DNA of 64,000 nt, from contig NZ_JAHUXA010000013.1 of the NCBI RefSeq assembly GCF_019218745.1, forward strand, positions 62,001-126,000, in the 5' to 3' direction. The DNA comes from Enterobacter sp. ENT03 (lineage in GTDB: Bacteria > Pseudomonadota > Gammaproteobacteria > Enterobacterales > Enterobacteriaceae). The position numbers and the translations under genes were made by a program. Below the pieces are notes generated by a model. That model ran no database searches. It was not told where the DNA came from and saw only the letters and a program-made list of their open reading frames with translations. Each line of letters opens with the position of its first letter. The stretch's first letter is position 1. Below, one piece after another: positions 63,972 to 64,000 of this stretch.

Positions 63972-64000
63972 CTCTGTTTCCCCTGAATAATGAATTAACG

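Overview
The window is a chromosomal segment of a member of the Enterobacteriaceae. Most genes match Escherichia coli/Salmonella proteins almost residue for residue, and the order nuo-lrhA-alaA-yfbRSTUV-ackA-pta-yfcDEFG-folX-yfcH-hisPMQJ-argT-ubiX-purF-cvpA-dedD-folC-accD-dedA-truA-usg-pdxB-flk-fabB-mnmC is the E. coli backbone. The accessory content (a PTS/split-transketolase operon after pta, a GH1 enzyme beside flk, mtnK/mtnA methionine salvage, and GTAGGCCCGG-type REP elements) points to the Enterobacter/Lelliottia/Leclercia/Kosakonia neighbourhood rather than E. coli itself. That placement is inference; the species cannot be fixed from this sequence alone.

Layout. 1-14773: the respiratory complex I operon nuoA-N on the minus strand (nuoN cut by the window edge). 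14774-15402: the nuo control region, which also contains a possible tiny plus-strand gene followed by a terminator. 15403-22793: lrhA (regulator of flagella and fimbriae), alaA, yfbR, yfbS, yfbT, yfbU and yfbV. 23132-26554: the ackA-pta acetate pathway. 26665-31918: an operon for an ascorbate-type PTS (EIIA, EIIB, EIIC) plus a transketolase split into two genes, facing a LacI-type regulator across two palindromic operators. 31921-36405: the yfcD/E/F/G, folX, yfcH housekeeping cluster and a GNAT acetyltransferase. 36436-40523: histidine/lysine-arginine-ornithine ABC uptake, with sigma-54 type promoters before hisJ and argT. 40787-50741: ubiX, purF, cvpA, dedD, folC, accD, dedA, truA, usg and pdxB, with several repeat elements between genes. 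50843-57862: flk, then a variable slot where E. coli carries yfcJ, here holding a 6-phospho-beta-glucosidase and a putative peptidoglycan-amidase toxin with an overlapping lipoprotein, then fabB and mnmC. 57935-63971: a second accessory block with mtnA and mtnK (divergent, with a MetJ-type operator between them), a YjgH-like Rid protein and a divergent TetR regulator with three palindromes, an LVIVD-repeat protein, a REP array and a periplasmic sugar-binding protein.

How the genes fit together. Complex I, ackA-pta and the amino-acid uptake genes form the core energy and nitrogen machinery. The promoter-like sites I can read (ArcA-like before nuo, PurR before cvpA-purF, FabR/FadR before fabB, MetJ before mtnK/mtnA, sigma-54 before hisJ/argT) agree with the known control of these pathways. 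The least ordinary parts are the putative toxin/immunity pair at 53528-54422, whose toxin gene appears to have lost one base at its 3' end, the candidate small transcription unit at 15210-15366, the PTS-transketolase operon of unknown sugar, and the unexplained palindromic element that splits cvpA from purF.
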